From contig CM023448.1 in the NCBI GenBank assembly GCA_013339765.2, forward strand, positions 22,399,295 to 22,463,294: DNA of 64,000 nt, given 5' to 3'. How positions within the stretch are numbered: position 1 is the stretch's first letter; every line of letters begins with the position of its first letter. Below are positions 35,094 through 45,800 of the stretch, one piece after another. A model generated the notes under the pieces. The model made no database searches, was not told where the DNA came from, and was given only the letters and a program-made list of their open reading frames with translations. A program made the translations under genes and the position numbers. This DNA is from Haemaphysalis longicornis. Lineage: Eukaryota; Arthropoda; Arachnida; Ixodida; Ixodidae.

Positions 35094-35521
35094 TGTTAGT
35101 GCGCAGTGTCCACTGCGCATGCACGTCGCGTCGAGGCGCAGGTGCGCGTCTCTCCCCCGTACCCTCCTCGCCTCTCACAGGTGCGGCGGTGCGGGGGAGC
35201 GCGTCTATGCGCGCATGCGTCGTAGCTACCCGTGCGCTGCGTCGTGCTCAACAGTAATGGCGGTAGGGTGTGTACACGTGATAACGCGTGGTGGGTGCGT
35301 GGAAAGTTCATGCGCTTGTGTACGGAAGTGTGCGCATGCGCGTCTCTCCCCCGTACTCCTCTCCCTCGAACGCGGGCGGTGTGTATATAAGAGCGCGCGT
35401 TCGGAATTCAGTCAGGGCGTCTTTGCTTGGCTTTCGCTTGACTTGACGCTTTGCTTGCGGCCACAAGCAATAAAGACAGACTTTAACTTTACACTCCTTG
35501 CCTTCGCTTCTCGAAATAACA
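35094..35521 (+). repeat. LTR-like block with TATA box and poly(A) signal
   Basis: Starts TGTTAGTGCGCAGTG and ends AAATAACA, so it has TGTTA/TAACA ends. TATATAA lies at 35384-35390 and AATAAA at 35469-35474, 85 bp apart, as in an LTR U3-R unit. A 22-bp motif (GCGCGTCTCTCCCCCGTAC) is present twice (about 35144 and 35338). The region is CpG-rich, unlike its flanks. No target-site duplication is visible, so it may be a solo LTR with deleted flanks or a different promoter-bearing repeat. Confidence 0.5.
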
Positions 35522-35589
35522 ATTAAGCATTCCCAAACCATACCCAATTACGCAACATTCACGCGTACCCCCACCACTCTGCGACGCAT

Positions 35590-36003
35590 TTACTCGAGTT
35601 CCCCCCGTGGGAAGGTGCGGGTGGGTTTTTTTTTCTTTACACTCATGGCTAGAAGTCTCTTCAGTGTGGAGCAGAGGTGCTCGTTTACAAAAACCGCCGC
35701 CGCGCTGTTTAAACCAAGATTTTTATTAGTGAAGCGCGTGCTTTTAGCTTTTGTCAGGACGTTATCGCGCTTCGCTCGCGAGCGGAACTGGACAAGGATG
35801 TTAGTTTTTTCAGCGGTCTTTGTTGGAACGCGATGGCAGGCCTCAATATCACCCTCAACAATCGGCTCGCTGATCGCGGCGCTAATCGCTGCAACGATAT
35901 CGGCAACAGATTTGTGTTCTGTCTCAACGACGCCTTCTATTTCCAAGTTGCTTCTTCGGGAGTATTGTTCGGACTGCACTAATCCGCTTTCCAGGTACTG
36001 CAT
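35590..36003 (-). pseudogene. CR1/L2-like ORF1 fragment
   Basis: NLEIEGVVETEHKSVADIVA, ACHRVPTKTAEKTNILVQF and AVFVNEHLCSTLKRLLAMSV match, block by block, the ORF1 C-terminal half at 5367-5816 and the ORF1 at 52160-52884. The frame is open for 126 codons, then diverges after KKKK near 35625. It lies in the same orientation and order as the ORF2 at 32.8-35.1 kb, so both probably belong to one element whose ORF1/ORF2 junction and first endonuclease part were lost. Confidence 0.8.
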
Positions 36004-36270
36004 TTACCTTTCCATAGGATAAAACTCCCAGCTGCGCACGAGCGCACATAGCAGAAACAGCACCCTATACACCTGGCGAAAAAAGCCGAAGAAAGCTTCG
36101 CTTTAATACGAGCAACCCCGCCACCGCAAGCGACCAATAAAAATCGGTGTTTTTGAGGCCGGATTTGCGAGAGACGCGGTCGCTGTCCCCACGCGAAAGT
36201 GCAGAACTCAGACTGTGACGCCATGCGATCGAATTACACGCCTGTCGGGCCACAGAAACCAAGAGTATGT
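36004..36270. repeat. Repeat related to the inverted-repeat element at 56.6-56.8 kb
   Basis: AAAAATCGGTG(T/A)TTTTGA within a CCGCAAGCG...GGCC context is shared between 36.10-36.17 kb and 56.66-56.72 kb, with more divergent similarity around it. No termini are visible here. Confidence 0.4.
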
Positions 36271-36619
36271 AACATCTAAAGAATGCTATGCATTAAAATA
36301 TGGTTCTAGAATAGTTTTGGGCAAAAACAGGTAGTAATTACATGATTCGTCTTTTAAAACACCCGTCATTCGGCCACACCAGCACTCGTGATGAGGAGGA
36401 ACTAGAAACACTGGGTTTGTCTGAAATAAGGTACACATCACTAGGGTAAAAAAAGCCGCAGTGTTGGTATTTTCAGGGGTTTAGGTGAGCATACGTTACA
36501 AAGATGACGCAAATATTTTAACTGACTATTTTCTCTTCCATACCTTACCTTTTCTAAATGAGTGAAAATTCGATAGGAAAATGTTATTAAAAAGCCACTA
36601 TAGTTTCCCTTGGCATACC

Positions 36620-37500
36620 GATTAGTGACAGCATTGGGGAAAACAGGCACCTATAACGCCATAGACGAAATAACATGCCCACCCGACAAAACCGACATGC
36701 GCAATGAGACAAAACCTGAGAGTTGCGCTATTCCCTAGGAAAGTAAACTCTCAAAGAGTGCATGAGAGCAGGAAGCAGTTTGTAATCTTCCGCAGGAAGT
36801 TTACAGAGGATGTGTTATTAGGCGATAATAGGCAGTGCAGCGCCGCAGACCTGAATCGGAATCTCCACCCAGAAATTCTAGCTACACTGAATATGGACAA
36901 CTTCCCCAGAGTAGCAGACATGGAGGCTCAGGCTTTTTTTATCCAGGGGATGAAGTACCACGCCAAAAAATCTCCACAAGATCCAAGCACACAGGTTATG
37001 CCTGCTATCATATTCATAGACTCGCGGGAAGCATGTCGACAAATTATGCAGAACACAATCGCAAAGGACACAGCAATTCTATTAAATGAGCCCACTGTAC
37101 GCACATACGACATCACATGTAACCTTGGCTGTGTCGGAATGCTGGCAAGGGAAATTGGAAACTCGCTCGCCCGTGAGACGAAAATTTGGGCACCAGGGAT
37201 TCGGCATGCGGAGGTCTACCATAGGCCGATAACACTTCAAAAGTTAATCTGAATAGAAGGGAGTTTCCTATTCCACGCCACGACACACTGCTTCGTCAGG
37301 TACAAGCCCCCTACACCCCCTGGCCAGATTACACATCCGTAACTTTCATGGAACGGAACCACTACCTTGAAACTACTGCCGAGGCTATCCCAATGTCTTC
37401 CACGTGCTTTGAGAACGCCCCCGCCTTATTCCCGAAATATCTGCAGTCGACAAAGAAAAAACACAGCAGCCCGTCCTTCTGAGTCCCTCCTGGCCGACTA
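36620..37500 (+). mobile_element. I/R1-like LINE relic, RNase H
   Basis: A 182-codon open frame (36704-37252) contains AIIFIDSREACRQIMQNTIA (about 37005), the catalytic Asp-Ser strand of the RNase H used by these LINEs, preceded by a VADMEAQAFFIQGM helix and followed by GMLAREIGNSLARETKIWAPG, matching the last RNase H helix. Compared with the copies at 39.0-39.4 and 58.4-58.7 kb the WxPxHxG strand is degraded (DITCNLGCVG). Downstream frames to about 37500 carry stops. Confidence 0.55.
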
Positions 37501-38308
37501 GGGCTAACTGCTTTCCTGGCCAGCTACTTCATGTAACGCCCATCAGGGACACTGAAGTGATTTGTAAACATTGCGGGATTACTAGCAGTAGCGCAGACTT
37601 GAGTCTCTAGGCCTTCTTTCCACCACCCTCGTTGCGTTTAGGCGAATTTATTCAGTAATAAAATCAATTCAAAAATGCTGTCCTCCTCTATGCACCCTCC
37701 TTGCAGATTTCCTATGACGTTTTGTATGACGTCAAAATAAGTTGGCTTGGCTTGACTGCGGGACTCCGTGGCTCGCCGACCCTCCGGCCGTATCACACGG
37801 CCAAGCGTCTAGTCGGCCGGCCGGCGGCGGTCATCGATCAGTTGAAACTAAGCAACGCCACGTTTGTGCGTGGAAGAATGTGCCTTTAGTCTGTTAGTTG
37901 ATAGACTGTATCAAGCTCCAAGTCCAAGTCACTGCACACAAACGCAGATGCGATGCTTCGCTGACTGGTACACTAGAAGAAAAATCTAAGGCCAATGAAG
38001 GCGGCAGAAGAGTCAAAGAAATTAATATAGGTACTAAGGAAATAAAATCAACCAAAGCTTTTATCGTACAGCACAAAACCAGGACTGGGAAATCGCTTTT
38101 TGCGCTGGGTGAACTAGCACAGCGGTCAGCAGAACAACCACGCATTTGCGAACGCTTTTCTGCCTGAGGAATCCAGTCGCTAGACATGAGATATTCTTGG
38201 AAATTGGGTGACGCTTACGAAACGAGCGCTATACAAGGAATGGTTATCTAAACTGCTTAAAATGCTCAAACTAAATCAAAATGTAAACTGGCTATACGTT
38301 ATCTACTT
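37501..38308. other. Intergenic, nothing recognised
   Basis: No supported coding or repeat signature. Confidence 0.4.
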
Positions 38309-38540
38309 TTTGATTGATTGATTTTAGGGTTTAACGCGCCGACGCCACGCAGGCGATGGGGCGAGCCGTAGGGGAGGGCTCCGGATTAATTTTCACAACC
38401 TGGGGATCTTAAACGTGCTCCGAAATCTCGTACACGCGGGAGTTTTTGCTTTTCCTCTCCATCACAAAAGGGGCCGCGGCAGCCGGAATCGAACCCGCGT
38501 CCTCGTGCTCTGCAGCACAATTCCTTAGCCACTGTATATC
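38309..38540 (-). mobile_element. tRNA-derived SINE, Ruka-like, 5'-truncated head
   Basis: Read on the minus strand: CAGTGGCTAAGGAATTGTGC (A box), GCGGGTTCGATTCCGG (B box), GAGCACGTTTAAGATCCCCA, GGAGCCCTCCCCTACGG and a (TCAA)n tail at 38309-38322. It is the same family as 12337-12577. The first bases of the head are missing where it meets the RTE tail at 38540. Confidence 0.85.
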
Positions 38541-38652
38541 ATCATCATCATCATCACCACCAGCCTATCTACGCCCACTGCAGGGCAAAGGCCTCTCCCA
38601 TTATTCTCCAATTACTCGGTCCTGTGCCAACTGTGACCAATTTATCCCCGCA
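38541..38652 (-). mobile_element. RTE-type LINE 3' end, left half
   Basis: The (ATC)n run followed by ACCAGCCTATCTACGCCCAC and TGCAGGGCAAAGGCCTCTCC is a widely recurring RTE 3' end in reverse orientation. It breaks at CCCGCA (38647-38652) and continues at 41500. Confidence 0.75.
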
Positions 38653-38995
38653 GTCAGTCAATGAAAACTTTATTACACACCAGTCAAAAGGGAGCGTTAG
38701 GTGCTCCCTCCCCCCATCAGTCGGCCGGTATCCCTTGGGACTTGGCGGCTTCTAGGGCGAGACCGATGATCTTGCGCTGGGCTTCGGAGGTTCGACTGAG
38801 GAGTAGTGCCTCCCAGGATGCTACGTTTCCGTGCGGTTTCTTGTACGAAGGACACGTCCACACCATGTGGACGAGGTCCGCTCGACCCTTACATTTCTTA
38901 CAACTTGGATCGACGACTTTGGGATGCCACTTACTATATAGGACTGGGTTCTGGAAAACTCCCGTCGTAAACGTCTCCAGTAAATCTCCTCTTTT

Positions 38996-39938
38996 CTACT
39001 TAGCTGCGGATCCGCAGGAGGTAGTTCTTCCTCTCCAGTCTATAATATTGCGTGATTTCACTGTAGTCACTCGACCCTCCATTCGACGCGTCATTTGGGA
39101 AGGAGGTTTGGCATGCAAGGCCGAGGCCAATGACTGGACATCAGCAGCGGCGGCGTTGGCGGCGATCGCCCGGACTGTAAGACCTCGGGCGGTCGCATGT
39201 GCTTTCTCATTCCCAATGAGTCCCCGATGAGCTGGTGTCCACACTAACGTTACCTCTTCGGTTGTAAAGTTTTTTACGTTTGCGAGGATACTCCAAGCGG
39301 CGCTGGAGATCCTCCCTCGGTCGAAATTTCTGATGGCCGATTTAGAGTCGCTCACTATCGTTCTAATTTCCGGCCGGGTCATTGCTAAGGCAATGGCTAC
39401 CTCCTCGGCCTCCGTCGCGTCCTACTCAGTAACGTGCAACACGAGACTGGGACCCCGCTTTCAGTAACCGCTACTGCTGCGTAAGCGGTTTTACTCTGAT
39501 ATGCCGCTGCGTCGGTGTAAAGGACGTCCGTCTGTCCACCGTATCTGGTTTGCAGGGCTTTGGCTCTGCTCTTTCGTCTAGCTTCGTGATACGCGGAATG
39601 CATGTTTCTGGGCATGGGTGTTACCTTAATTTTCTCCCTGATCGACTTTGGTATTTCGCGTGTATCTTTGGCTAGTTCACTGGTCTGGTATCCCAGACGT
39701 TCGAGTATTTTGCGACCCGTCCTGCTGCCCAACAGTCTCTGCTGTTGCGATGCATTTGCCGCCTCTATGAGTTCATTTAAAGTGTTTGATACGCCCAAAC
39801 TAAGAATCTTGGCCGTTGACGTGTTCGGGGGAAGACCTAGCGCACTTTTGATTCCCTTTCTTATTATTATGTCCAACTTATTCTTCTCGGATTTTGTCAG
39901 CCTCATGTAGGGGGCTACGAAAAGGATCCTACTGGTAC
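38996..39938 (-). pseudogene. I/R1-like ORF2 3' half: linker and RNase H
   Basis: From the right: RILFVAPYMRLTKSEKNKLD, LGVSNTLNELIEAANASQQQ (linker), RYGGQTDVLYTDAAAYQSKT (first RNase H strand and Asp), a frameshift near 39420, then EIRTIVSDSKSAIRNFDRGR and EEVTLVWTPAHRGLIGNEKA (third block). RNase H motifs are complete apart from the frameshift, making this the best-preserved RNase H of the window. Zinc-finger-like residues after it are partly visible to about 38850. Confidence 0.8.
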
Positions 39939-41499
39939 CGACAAGCGGCAACGGATGAGCTAGAAACAGACGAAAGCATAGAAACGATTGACAGTCATCT
40001 CATCAGCCTGTGGAGAAAAAAAGGAACTGGAAGGGCAACTTAAAAGTAACTGGTGGGACAGAAATTGCGCAAAAGGATTGCTGCCCTAAATAAGGAAATC
40101 GAGGAATACTGCTTGGAATTGACTCGAGTAAACTGGGGGAACATATGCGATCAGATGAACGTGGGAATGGGGAACGCGAAAACGTGGAAGATACTTAGGT
40201 ATCTCCTTGACCCAAGCACGACTAAGTCCGAAGCGCGACAGAAACTAAAAACCCCTAACTTATAAATTCGACGGGACCACTAAAGAGTTGTTATACGAAA
40301 TCCGGAGCAGATACTTGGGGCCGTCCTCCCGAGAAAGTCTTCCCGACTACGCGGGTGCAGTGAACGAGATTCTCGACGCCCCGATCACGATCGCGGAGGT
40401 TAGAGCCAAGATAAATCATCTCAAGACCAAAACGGCCGCTGGTCCGGACAGAGTCAGCAATAAGATGTTGAGGAACCTAAATGACGAATTCATCCGTGAA
40501 CTAACCGGCTATATGCAGAGATGTTGGGACAGGGGCAGCTTCCACCGGAATGGAAAACGGCTAATCTGGCACTCATCCCGAAACCCGGCAAGAAACTAGG
40601 TTTAGAGAACCTAAGACCGATCTCCATCACATCGTGTGTTGGCAAGTTAATGGAACATGTCATTCAAACCAGACTGCTAGGTATTTGGAAGACAAGGGAA
40701 TGTACCCAGACTCCATGATAGGTTTCAGGGCGAACCTTTCGGTCTGTGATGTAATGCTACAAATCAAGGAGGATATAATTGACAGTACGAGTAAAGACAC
40801 GAGAGTCATTGTTGGCCTGGATGTAGCCAAAGCTTTCGACAACGTCAGACATTCGGCCGTCCTGCGCCACCTGAGGCCCTAAACGTGGGGACCAAAACAT
40901 ACAACTATGTAAGGGATTTCCTTTCAAATCGCACGGCTAACATAGAGTTAGGGGGTGCCTCCCTCCGGAACATCGAACTAGGTAACTGGGGCACGCCTGA
41001 AGGGTCGGTACGCCTCCGACATTGTTTAACGTAGCCATGATATGGGCTATCCGAGAGGCTCGATAAGATAGAAGACCTGAGATACACTATCTACGAGGAC
41101 GATCTCACTTTGTGGATCAACCGTGGTAGTGACGGGCACATTGAAGATATACTACAGCAAGCCATAGACGAAATTGAAAATTACCTAGAAACTTTGGGAC
41201 TCAAGTGCTCGGCCGAAAAATCCGAGGCACTGTTCCTTGTCCCCCAGTACAAGCGGAAAGCGAGCAGGAACAGCCACAACATAAGTCTTAAAGTAGGAGG
41301 ACAGCAATCCCGCGAGGGACAAGATCAGAGTACTGGGGCTTTATGTCCAGGACACCGGCAGAGACACGGAGACCATACGTCGACTAGAGAATGCGGTGGC
41401 ACATGTTTGCAGAATGATGAAACGCATCTCAAATAAGCATGGGGGGATGAAGGAGCCCAACCTCCTCAGGGTGTTTCAGGCCTTCGGTATCAGTAGGAA
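39939..41499 (+). pseudogene. I/R1-like ORF2 middle: linker and reverse transcriptase
   Basis: TDESIETIDSHLISLWRKKK and CLELTRVNWGNICDQM are the pre-RT linker. RT blocks follow in several frames: AEVRAKINHLKTKTAAGPDR (about 40400), IPKPGKKLGLENLRPISITS (about 40577), DSMIGFRANLSVCDVMLQIK, IVGLDVAKAFDNVRHSAVL (about 40807), a shifted TPEG block, then TIYEDDLTLWINRGS (about 41085), in which the usual YADD is YEDD, and LGLKCSAEKSEALFLVP. Endonuclease is absent: the 5' end was lost at insertion. Confidence 0.8.
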
Positions 41500-41710
41500 C
41501 CCGCAAACTTCTTGATCTCATCTGCCCATCTAACTTTCTGCCGCCCCCTGCAACGCTTGCCTTCTCTAGGGATCCACTCTGTTACCCTTAATGACCAGCG
41601 GTTATCTTGCCTTCGCATTACATGCCCTGCCCATGTCCATTTCTTTCTTCTTAATTTCTACTAATATGTCTTTAACACCAGTTTGCTCCCTGACCCACTC
41701 CGCTCTCTTC
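41500..41710 (-). mobile_element. RTE-type LINE 3' end, right half
   Basis: On the minus strand the frame reads RRQDNRWSLRVTEWIPREGK then RCRGRQKVRWADEIKKFAG, the C-terminal block of RTE ORFs. It is continuous with 38541-38652 once the insertion is removed, and is 5'-truncated near the TA-rich run at 41.7 kb. Confidence 0.8.
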
Positions 41711-42159
41711 TTATATATATATGAAGCCACTGTATATATATACTTTTTAATTCCGCCCCAGCTATCGCCGGCTTATAGACGGATCGTCTTTAGCACTAGG
41801 GACATTGTTTTGCAATTCGCAAGTTGGAATCCCCAATAGCCTACGATTTTTTAATGTGCCTTTTTGGTTTTTGGGCAATGCTTTCTATACTGAATTCACC
41901 ATTTTTGCGCTGTAACGTCCATTCCTCGACGAGTGAGCTCGCGGAATGCGTACAGACTGAAACTGATGCTCTCCCGATTTCTCGTTGGCATGGTGTTGCC
42001 ATAAGCACCAACTGCTTGCGGGCACAGTCCGGTATCAGCCGACCCTTGACCTGTTGCGAAGAAGCCTCTTACGATGCAGGCACGAGTCAGGCAAGCTCTA
42101 AAGGTGGGGAAAACGCGCATCGCAGTTTAGATGCAAAGCATTTTCTTGCTCTCGGCTCT

Positions 42160-42202
42160 GTCGTCCGTCGTCCGTCCGTCGCCCGTCGTCCGTCCGCACC
42201 TC
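42160..42202. repeat. (CGTC/CCGT)n simple repeat
   Basis: CGTCCGTCGTCCGTCCGTCG-like tandem array at the left edge of a CpG-rich block. Confidence 0.85.
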
Positions 42203-42719
42203 TCCCCCTCTCCCCACCAGCTGTGCGATAGCGCGCGTGCTGCTCCTCCTCTCCCCCTCTCTACGCCAGCTGTGCGATAGCGCGTGCCCTACTCATCACC
42301 GCAGCTGCGCGATAAGCGCGCATGCGCGTCTCCTTTCTCTTCTCCTCCTCTCCACTCCATCTCCTTTATATAATAAACCCGGTCCGTGCGCCGCTCCCTC
42401 AGTTGCTGCTTCGGTTGAGTCACGCTGCGCCTTCCGGAGTTCCGTCATTTTCCGTTATTTGGATACCCAATCGCGTGAACGTTTCGGAACCTCCGAGATG
42501 CTTCGCATCAACTCAGGGTTCCCTCGCGGGAAGGTGCTGTAGTTTTTTGGCGTCTGCGGTGACGCGGAGGGCGTTCATCCACTGCGGAAGCCTCGACTAA
42601 GGTTGTTAGGATTCCAAGCCGTGCTGCTAGGCTTATCTGGCGCGTTTACAGCCGTGCCGAATTATTCGGTGTCTGCGCTTATGTCGCGCCGCGGTGTAGC
42701 CCCGACCTAGCACATTAGG
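42203..42719 (+). promoter_or_regulatory. GC-rich promoter-like region (TATA at 42366) or LTR
   Basis: CpG- and pyrimidine-rich, with the motif CAGCTGTGCGATAGCGCG repeated at about 42220 and 42268 and a variant at about 42303, then TTTATATAATAAACC at 42364-42378. It resembles the pyrimidine-rich U3-like part of the block at 35094-35521, so it may be an LTR whose promoter lies just upstream of the exon at 42720, or a genuine gene promoter. Confidence 0.45.
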
Positions 42720-42875
42720 ATGGGTAGGTTCCGCTGTCTCAGCTTTCTAAACACGCTCGTCTCCGTTTTCATTCTCGCGACTCACGGCCGGGCTACAGCG
42801 GCGGCGTCCGTCGCTCAAGCCCGGCAGTTGCCGACGCTGCTGCTGCGTTCGCGACGCCGCCCCCGCGAATGCCAG
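42720..42875 (+). CDS. Candidate first coding exon with signal peptide
   Basis: The ATG opens a 52-codon frame: a short basic start (MGRFRC), a hydrophobic core (LSFLNTLVSVFILATHG) and a likely signal-peptidase site in an Ala-rich run (RATAAASVA), followed by an Arg-rich segment ending RRRPRECQ. A consensus donor CCAG|GTAACG follows at 42876, phase 0. Together with the CpG-rich, TATA-bearing sequence upstream this fits exon 1 of a secreted or membrane protein. I do not recognise the family and found no second exon to the right. Chance cannot be excluded for so short a frame. Confidence 0.4.
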
Positions 42876-45800
42876 GTAACGGCCGGCACAATCTCTGGTT
42901 TCACTCTTTGTAGAGCCCCGTCTGTGCATTCAAGTGACGTCGCATGGGCAATTGTTTTTGATGTCTTTTAAAGCTTTGCTTTCCAGCAACCTTCACAGCG
43001 TGGATTGGAGTCAATTTTTTTAAGTGACTACCGAATGCATTTTTTGTTGCAGCTGCCAATAGCTGGTACACCGCTCTAATGACTTCATTCGAGCGCTCGA
43101 AGAACGTCAAGACCGGGAAAGAGAGGAAAAATCTTTTGAGCAAGTTTCAAAGTTTGTGACTTTTTATTCTAAGTTCTGGATATGCTTGTTTAATGCGTTG
43201 TTAAAGCATTAGGATTTCTAAAATATTTGAAGGAAGTGTTTCAGGGTCTCTTTAGCCTGTTACGAGGGCACCCCACATGGTAAAATAAGCAATGTCGGCG
43301 GCGAGTTTGTGACATGAGATACTGCAATAAGTAAAGACGTAGCGAAGAACAAATTTACGTAGCTTGTTTAAATTCAACCTAAGTTGACGACTCAGAATCC
43401 AGGACACGAGCTGTCCTTTTTTTTCCGATATTTGTCGCGCCGATTGTTGTCGAACATGTTTTCCAAGTTAGGACCAGTGCATTCCGGGCAACCATGTTAT
43501 TGTAGTGATACATACGACTTCGCAAAAATAAGCTCTTTTCTTCACGTGTTCGTTTTAAATACCTAACGAAGAAATTGACGTTTTCTATGAGCCATGCTCT
43601 TTTGAAGTTATGCGGTAATAAAGTTTGTTATTTTTATGATAAGTTGAATATTTTGGAATATACGTCTCTGCACGCTACACCGATATGCATCACCACAAGA
43701 GACTCGAGCGTCCAATCTAGCCATGCTGCCAACAAAATAAATATGGCGTGGGGAAAGGAAGCAACATGTATACCAGGTGACCTAAACATGTGAACTGCGC
43801 TGTGACACTGTGAAATGGACAAAGTCACGCATGCATTGCGTGGTACGACACTGCAGACTGAATTTTGCTGTCCAATCGTACGCTTGACACCGATACTCGG
43901 AGAAACGTCGTTGCTGGATGCATGGATAGGTCACTAGGCTGCATAAGTGCCACTAGATAACATTACAGAGTATCGGCACTCTTTTCTCCTATTGTTTCGT
44001 GCCGCCGGCATGATTATTGATTAGTTGGCATCACGTGACATTTTACACTGCGACGGGTCATGGGCGCGGCCATTTTGTTGTTTATGCGTTTTAGTCGGTC
44101 CACTCTGGTAGGCTTAGCTTGTCCTCGCTGCTCTGCGGCTGCTCGCGACTAAACAAAGCCAAAACGTCTCAACTGTCATCTCCGTGCTGTAAACATCCTC
44201 ACACAAAGGCACCCGCCTGACCTCGATTCACCTTCATATCTCTATGTCGCAAAATGGCGCGCGTATTTGAAGTATAGTAAATAAAATTAAATTCGTCCTT
44301 ATTGTGGGCGGGCGAATAATTTAAAAACGTTGTTCCGAATCACCTTGCAACAGTAAATAGCCGCAACACAATGACGCGAAATACTCAAATACAGTTAACA
44401 CAATTTAAGCCGATCTCCACGATTGAAACAAAAATTAACTACGCCATATACCGCGGAAATAACTGAACGCCACATACATTATAAGGGACACGGTGTAAAG
44501 CAAAGCTTCTAAAAGCCTAGCATACACAAGCAATGCATATTTATTGAGGTGTTCATGTGCAAGCTACCTAAAGGGATGCCACGCGCCTATCCTGTCGAAC
44601 TCACACTAAAACCTGCCTGTAACAGGTTTGAAGGACAGTTCCTTTAAGCAAAACGTTCACCACAAGACGCTAAGAGAGGCTGAAACTTCACAGAACTGCA
44701 CCATTACCCGTTACATTACGCGCACTGCATTTACAATCAGACAACCGCATAATTCCGCAAAATGAATTTTGAACAACTTTACACACGTTGTTTTTATCGA
44801 GCAAATTTCCTACAACACTTAACTTCAGCCTGAACATCAGCCGTAGGGCCTGTTTGTCGTTTCTTCTGAGGTGTGGCACGAAAAAATGATCCCATGGACA
44901 CACTTTTGATGAGTTATACAAATAAAGAAAACTCAACTTTCGTATTAGTCATTCTGACTTTCTAGAAAATTGCCTTCTCGGAGAGTCGTGTTTTAGGCAA
45001 CCCCATATTTTTACGTGAATAATTAACACCATCATTAGAGCAAAAACCCCACATTATCAGTCGGTTCTCGTCCGCAATGGTAGCCTTGCGCCGTCAAAAA
45101 AAATTATGGCCCTCATCCACTAACCAGGCATTGCCCAATAAATCGGATTTCGTCAATACATGGAGATTTAAAATATGCTTGGCTGCTTTCCGCTCTGCAA
45201 AATGTTGGTGAACTCTCGTAGTTGGTTTCAACCCTGCAACACTCTTCGTGCAGTGCAAGTAAACCTGCGCGACGTTTAGATTAGACTTCCAGGAACACCC
45301 GAGCCAAATATTACACGTGCACGTGAAGCGGTAAGCGCGCAAATCGCCGTGAAAGACGCGGAAAAACCAATCGCGCTCTCTTCAATTCTCCTCATTATGC
45401 ACCCCCTGGCATGGCCTCTGAGACGGTCAATCGGGCCATGGCTGTCCTGGCTGTCCTATTGGCTGTCGCTGGTCAACTTCGCGGCTAAATTATGGCATTT
45501 CCTGGACGATCAGCCGTCAGTCGGCGCTGTGTATGAACCTCTTCTATGGTCTGAACCTGTCCGCATGCTTTTGGTGTTTCTTTTGTTTTGAGTGGCGCGC
45601 GGAGTTTGAGTGACGAACTAATATTCCACTTTCAACGAGCCCACTCGACTACAAACGTTTATTGCTCCAAAAAGGCCCTACCAGACTGAGCGCTTGCTTA
45701 CGAGCAGGCCCCATGCCTGCTTTTTTCGTGACGCTTGACCGGAAATAGACCCGTCCACGTTGTGGGGAAAATGACGAAACTCCCCGGCCTGTGACATATC

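Larger units (their letters stand above)
38653..41499. mobile_element. I/R1-like LINE with internal (twin-priming) inversion
   Basis: The left part (38653-39938) is in minus orientation and holds the element's 3' half; the right part (39939-41499) is in plus orientation and holds linker and RT. The last RT codons on the right (FQAFGIS, to about 41492) and the first codons of the left part (SRILFVAPYMRLT, from about 39936) join into one family sequence. The shared microhomology GGTA(T/C)CAGTAGGA occurs at both break ends. CCCGCA flanks the insertion (38647-38652, 41500-41505), and the tail on the left reads TAATAAAGTTTTCATTG on the minus strand. Confidence 0.85.

Noticed and set aside
44070..44110. 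YY1-like site as evidence of a promoter
   Set aside because: A single short motif, with no exon nearby that could be supported.
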